Assembly: GCF_964340395.1 (NCBI RefSeq)
Contig: NC_135556.1
Coordinates: forward strand, 22,579,723 to 22,643,722
DNA: 64,000 nucleotides
Reading direction: 5' to 3'
Source of the DNA: Glandiceps talaboti
Taxonomy: Eukaryota; Hemichordata; Enteropneusta; Spengelidae
Shown: piece by piece, positions 62,822 through 64,000 of the stretch
Layout: each line of letters begins with the position of its first letter
How positions within the stretch are numbered: position 1 is the first letter of the stretch
Position numbers and translations under genes: made by a program
The notes under the pieces: model-generated
The model's input: the letters and a program-made list of their open reading frames with translations, nothing else
Database searches by the model: none
Told to the model about the DNA's origin: nothing

Positions 62822-63838
62822 CTTTGCCATGCCTATAGCACTACTGAACCTTCAGTTCAGTTGTGCTAAAAATGTCATTGTCATTGAACTGTTGTTGGTT
62901 TCCCTATAAATGCTATGTTGTAGATCTCTTGATTACCAGTAATAATTAATACGTTATTAATTAATTAATTAATTAATTAGTTAATTAATGGGACACTTTT
63001 TTCAGATGTAGCCTATCCCTTTTATCATATACAATGTAGTTGAAAACAGTATGGATGCTGTCATTAATCTGTCAATCTCAAATATTAAAGAAGAATTGTG
63101 ATCATTATTTGACAATTAACACTTTTGGTTCTGTGCACCCTGTTTACAATCCTGCAGTTATTCAGAGCTGCTTGAAATATCTTCTTTTCACATTGGTATT
63201 CAGATTACACAAAGCTTGCCAGACAAACTTATACCATTTGTTAAGAACACTGCAAAGAGGTTTATGTCACACATACAAATAAAGACATTCTTTGTGAATT
63301 TAACAAAGAAAACAAAAAAAATAGGATAGCAGAGAAGAGTATCGAGTGATTTCTTTGTCAACAGTAGCAGTTCATCGACTGATGTTATTCCCCAATATTT
63401 TCATAGTACAGTCAAGAGGAACACAAATCTAATCGTGGTCTTTATCAAATTATGTACAGGGCAGTTAGTGATACACAATAAATATTCTAAGTATTTTCTT
63501 GCCTAAAGACGAAATACAGTCAGAAATGGTTTATATCTTAGGCAAACCAGGTTTATACAGTGTAAGGAAACTGTTAGATGTTTTTGTGTTACAGCAAACA
63601 TTTGGGACAAACTCTCACTGATAACATTAAAATCAGCTGCAGGATATACATGTAGATTGCTTGGATATCTTTGCACAAACTTCAGTTCAAAGGTTTCATC
63701 AACTTGAGAGTTGGCATCTAAGAAGTTTTAAACTAGCATACATACCTATATTAGTTGAAGGTGAGATGACATCTGGGGAAGTTATACTAGGATTACTACT
63801 GGAAACTGGACTAGAATAAGGAGGAAAGTTTCTACTTA
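47790..63838 (-). CDS. SLAIN1/2-like: SLAIN motif-containing protein, 8 exons, 5' end outside window
   Basis: Exons in transcript order are 63838-63746, 60875-60774, 60175-60002, 59283-59197, 54673-53924, 52948-52859, 51487-51178 and 47862-47790. All have AG/GT borders and compatible phase; the frame runs 1,679 nt to TAA. SLAIN proteins are EB-dependent microtubule plus-end factors that recruit the polymerase ch-TOG and contact CLIPs. Diagnostic matches are 'KLEDVTDVQIIARMQEES', 'SMPNLNR', repeated S-x-I/L-P motifs, and the C-terminus 'RDESWKEGCF', which corresponds to 'RDGNWRDGCY' in vertebrate SLAIN2. The N-terminal coiled-coil part lies beyond 64000. Unusual points are the large Gln/His-rich exon and several related exons. 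Family assignment is strong; one ancestral SLAIN rather than a specific vertebrate paralog is likely. Confidence 0.88.
47900..48968. repeat. 43-bp minisatellite, about 23 regular units plus degenerate ones
   Basis: Units of 'catgctatgttttatacagc' then 'aaatactagctgagttcaga' then cat/tat repeat with period 43. The first copies (47900-47980) are degenerate. The array begins within about 40 bp of the splice acceptor of SLAIN-like exon H. Confidence 0.96.
50378..50850. repeat. 73-bp tandem repeat, about 6 copies
   Basis: Units start 'ccatggacaggctaatatga' at 50378, 50451 and 50524. More divergent units start near 50597, 50684 and 50760. Confidence 0.88.
51178..51487 (-). CDS. SLAIN1/2-like: SLAIN-like exon G (SMPNL block, SxIP motifs)
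   Basis: Acceptor 'gtattatcag' precedes 51487 (phase 1); donor AGAAG|gtttgt follows 51178 (phase 2). 310 nt. It begins 'SYSMPNLNRGSRRKQ', matching 'RRSMPNLARM' of SLAIN2. It holds a twofold 'SPHRSS' repeat with 'SSIPVRSS' and 'SSLPRPVNSS', counterparts of the EB-binding S-x-I/L-P motifs of vertebrate SLAINs. Confidence 0.9.
51606..52003. repeat. Large TATG/TG/TGCA/ACGT compound microsatellite
   Basis: (TATG)n, (TG)n at about 51729-51759, (TGCA)n, (TATG)n, (ACGT)n at about 51834-51860, (TATG)n and (TGCA)n in succession. It lies in the SLAIN-like intron between exons F and G, about 120 bp from exon G. Confidence 0.97.
52108..52159. repeat. Near-perfect 24-bp inverted repeat (hairpin)
   Basis: Left arm 'agtgtaacaagtgaaagcta' plus tcat pairs with right arm 'atgatagctttcatttgtta' plus cact, with one mismatch and a 4-base loop (caga). 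It is in a SLAIN-like intron. Confidence 0.82.
52160..52858. other. SLAIN-like intron, rest of F-G intron
   Basis: Open frames on both strands here have no recognisable similarity or good splice borders. A loosely repeated 'tatattcc(a/t)atttgtgtg' phrase occurs twice. No gene is supported. Confidence 0.45.
52859..52948 (-). CDS. SLAIN1/2-like: SLAIN-like exon F
   Basis: Acceptor 'aacttcacag' precedes 52948; donor TTGGAG|gtgaga follows 52859. 90 nt, phase 1 at both ends. It encodes 'DGVKRYSLGASLANHHNITP' and NDLANLHVG. It is identified by its open frame, strong borders and exact phase fit between exons E and G. Confidence 0.8.
52949..53923. other. SLAIN-like intron between exons E and F
   Basis: Unique-looking sequence. 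Two stretches read 'ttaatgatcaagc' and 'gcttgatcattaa' (52995 and 53228), so about 52985-53250 may be an old foldback element. Nothing else was seen. Confidence 0.4.
53924..54673 (-). CDS. SLAIN1/2-like: SLAIN-like exon E with large Gln/His tract
   Basis: Acceptor 'aatatcttag' precedes 54673; donor TGGAG|gtatat follows 53924. 750 nt, phase 1 at both ends. It opens with 'LRQATHQSASPTTSPRRVSV', a third version of the exon B/D motif. It continues into about 190 residues dominated by Gln and His, then 'FVGEDFEHEQNATVVLRRRP' and SLERLKKNNG. The tract is CAA/CAG-rich on the coding strand. Vertebrate SLAIN2 has only a few Gln near this position. Confidence 0.85.
54030..54600 (-). repeat. CAA/CAG-type trinucleotide tract coding poly-Gln/His
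   Basis: The + strand is a nearly continuous (GTT/GCT)n tract interrupted by GAT, GGT and similar triplets. On the coding strand it gives runs of up to about 11 Gln separated by His, Leu and Arg. Other frames on both strands stay open across it only because of the repeat. Confidence 0.9.
55601..55676. repeat. 38-bp direct duplication
   Basis: 'ttccatggcagcagtactgt' then 'atcaaccactgtgttgag' occurs twice in tandem, without differences. Confidence 0.9.
55844..55926. repeat. 21-bp tandem repeat, 4 copies
   Basis: 'atcaacagaatcccagtgta' plus a, repeated four times with one substitution. Confidence 0.9.
58545..59182. repeat. Purine-rich degenerate minisatellite beside exon D
   Basis: Units of about 55-62 bp contain 'gtaatgaggactgttt', then 'aggaagggtacagagaggga'. 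The + strand is strongly purine-rich. The last unit runs directly into the exon D donor region, so the array probably grew from intron sequence next to the exon. Confidence 0.82.
59197..59283 (-). CDS. SLAIN1/2-like: SLAIN-like exon D (SPRRMSLP cassette)
   Basis: Acceptor 'aatttgtag' precedes 59283; donor TAGTG|gtgagt follows 59197. 87 nt, phase 1 at both ends. It encodes 'LRRASQVALTPPQSPRRMSL' then PAGPIQNS. The 'SPRR(M/V)S(L/V)P' core recurs in exons B and E. Confidence 0.8.
59284..60001. repeat. SLAIN-like intron C-D with (TGTC)n, (TGCA)n, (ACGT)n
   Basis: The microsatellite cluster at about 59585-59722 is the only recognisable feature; the rest is unique sequence. Confidence 0.8.
60002..60175 (-). 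CDS. SLAIN1/2-like: SLAIN-like exon C (conserved SLAIN block)
   Basis: Acceptor 'gttatacacag' precedes 60175; donor GAAA|gtaagt follows 60002. 174 nt, phase 1 at both ends. It begins with an Ala/Gly/Pro-rich stretch and ends 'KLEDVTDVQIIARMQEE'. The split Ser codon then continues into '(S)LRR' of exon D, reproducing the 'QEESLRQ' of vertebrate SLAIN proteins across the junction. Confidence 0.9.
60176..60773. repeat. SLAIN-like intron B-C with long (TG)n
   Basis: TG-rich run at about 60497-60626 with minor interruptions. A purine-rich stretch (60695-60755), like one unit of the array next to exon D, lies just past the exon B donor. Confidence 0.85.
60774..60875 (-). CDS. SLAIN1/2-like: SLAIN-like exon B (copy of exon D)
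   Basis: Acceptor 'aatttgtag' precedes 60875; donor TAGTG|gtgagt follows 60774. 102 nt, phase 1 at both ends. It encodes 'SSPSPRRVSLPAGALQNS' after 'VRKASSQVHVSLTPP', clearly related to exon D in protein, DNA and flanking intron sequence. Confidence 0.75.
61447..61586. mobile_element. Foldback (MITE-like) element, about 140 bp
   Basis: Left arm 'ctatgctacctttacagccc' plus agatataggtttgtggac pairs imperfectly with right arm 'gtccacaaacccatatccag' plus gtcgtaaag...gtagcatag. The inner parts (cggtagtatgg / ccgccataca) also pair. No clear target duplication. Confidence 0.65.
62200..62822 (+). repeat. Tandem array of about 125-bp interspersed-repeat units with CA/CAGA tail
   Basis: Units share 'ccaaatttc..accaatctgc', 'cagtagtttctgagtttaag', 'ttttgaccaaaaa(t)cac' and 'atcactgatggaatcatc'. 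About four successive units end at (CA)n(CAGA)n, followed by 'actttgccatgcctatagca'. A related single unit is at 22570-22735 in the opposite direction. Confidence 0.68.
62950..62990. repeat. (TTAA)n low-complexity run
   Basis: Alternating taattaattaatt run. Confidence 0.85.
63746..63838 (-). CDS. SLAIN1/2-like: SLAIN-like exon A (Ser/Pro-rich)
   Basis: On the - strand the acceptor is 'tctgtttcag' before 63838 and the donor is ATAG|gtatgt after 63746. 93 nt, phase 1 at both ends. It encodes a Ser/Pro-rich segment with 'NFPPYSSPVSSSNPSITSPD'. It is assigned by splice borders, phase and composition, because nothing in it is family-diagnostic. Confidence 0.68.
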
Positions 63839-64000
63839 CTGAAACAGAAAGAAAAAACAAAAAGGATAGTTAAAGGGTTATGTTTTAATCCCAGGTCATT
63901 GCATTAGTGATGGGATCATTCATTTGTTCTGGACCAACTTTTTCTATAGCTCCACCAAACAAATGTTTTTACACCTAGGTTCTAACCCTTATCTGAAGTG
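63839..64000. other. SLAIN-like intron, window edge
   Basis: Begins with the polypyrimidine tract (- strand) of the exon A acceptor. Nothing further was recognised. Confidence 0.5.

Larger units (their letters stand above)
60876..63745. other. SLAIN-like intron between exons A and B
   Basis: Contains a foldback element (61447-61586), a tandem interspersed-repeat array (62200-62760) with CA/CAGA tail (to 62822), and a (TTAA)n run (62950-62990). No other exon is supported. Confidence 0.55.

Overview
The window is eukaryotic nuclear DNA: AT-rich, with widely spaced short exons, GT/AG introns, many microsatellites and minisatellites, and small inverted-repeat elements. It most resembles an invertebrate bilaterian, probably a non-vertebrate deuterostome. 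That placement is an inference from gene content and repeat style, not a firm identification.

There are two protein-coding genes, facing each other, and both run off the window at their 5' ends. On the + strand (1720-37395) fourteen exons splice in one continuous frame (5,415 nt, 1,804 codons plus stop). They encode a protein with a CAP-Gly domain near the start of the visible part, a long acidic/Ser-Thr-rich unstructured region, a run of small Ser/Arg/Pro-rich cassette exons, and a C-terminal coiled coil. The coiled coil and C-terminus match the MTUS1/MTUS2 (ATIP/TIP150) microtubule-associated family. On the - strand (63838-47790) eight exons (1,679 nt, 558 codons plus stop) encode the C-terminal part of a SLAIN1/2-type microtubule plus-end protein, recognised by its 'DVTDVQIIARMQEES' block, its 'SMPNL' block and its C-terminal 'W-x-x-G-C-aromatic' end. 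It carries a large Gln/His tract and related, probably duplicated exons.

Layout: 1-1719 intron with a foldback element; 1720-5080 the giant CAP-Gly exon; 8239-13423 four symmetric cassette exons; 13424-31711 an 18-kb intron with several tandem repeats; 31712-37395 nine coiled-coil exons; 37396-47789 both 3' UTRs and intergenic DNA with large TATG and TC arrays; 47790-54673 the 3' half of SLAIN with minisatellites; 59197-63838 further SLAIN exons.

Both genes encode candidate microtubule plus-end tracking proteins with SxIP-like EB-binding motifs. SLAIN proteins and CAP-Gly proteins are known to act in the same EB-dependent plus-end network, so their convergent linkage is worth following up. 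No RNA genes, CRISPR arrays or bacterial-type elements were seen.
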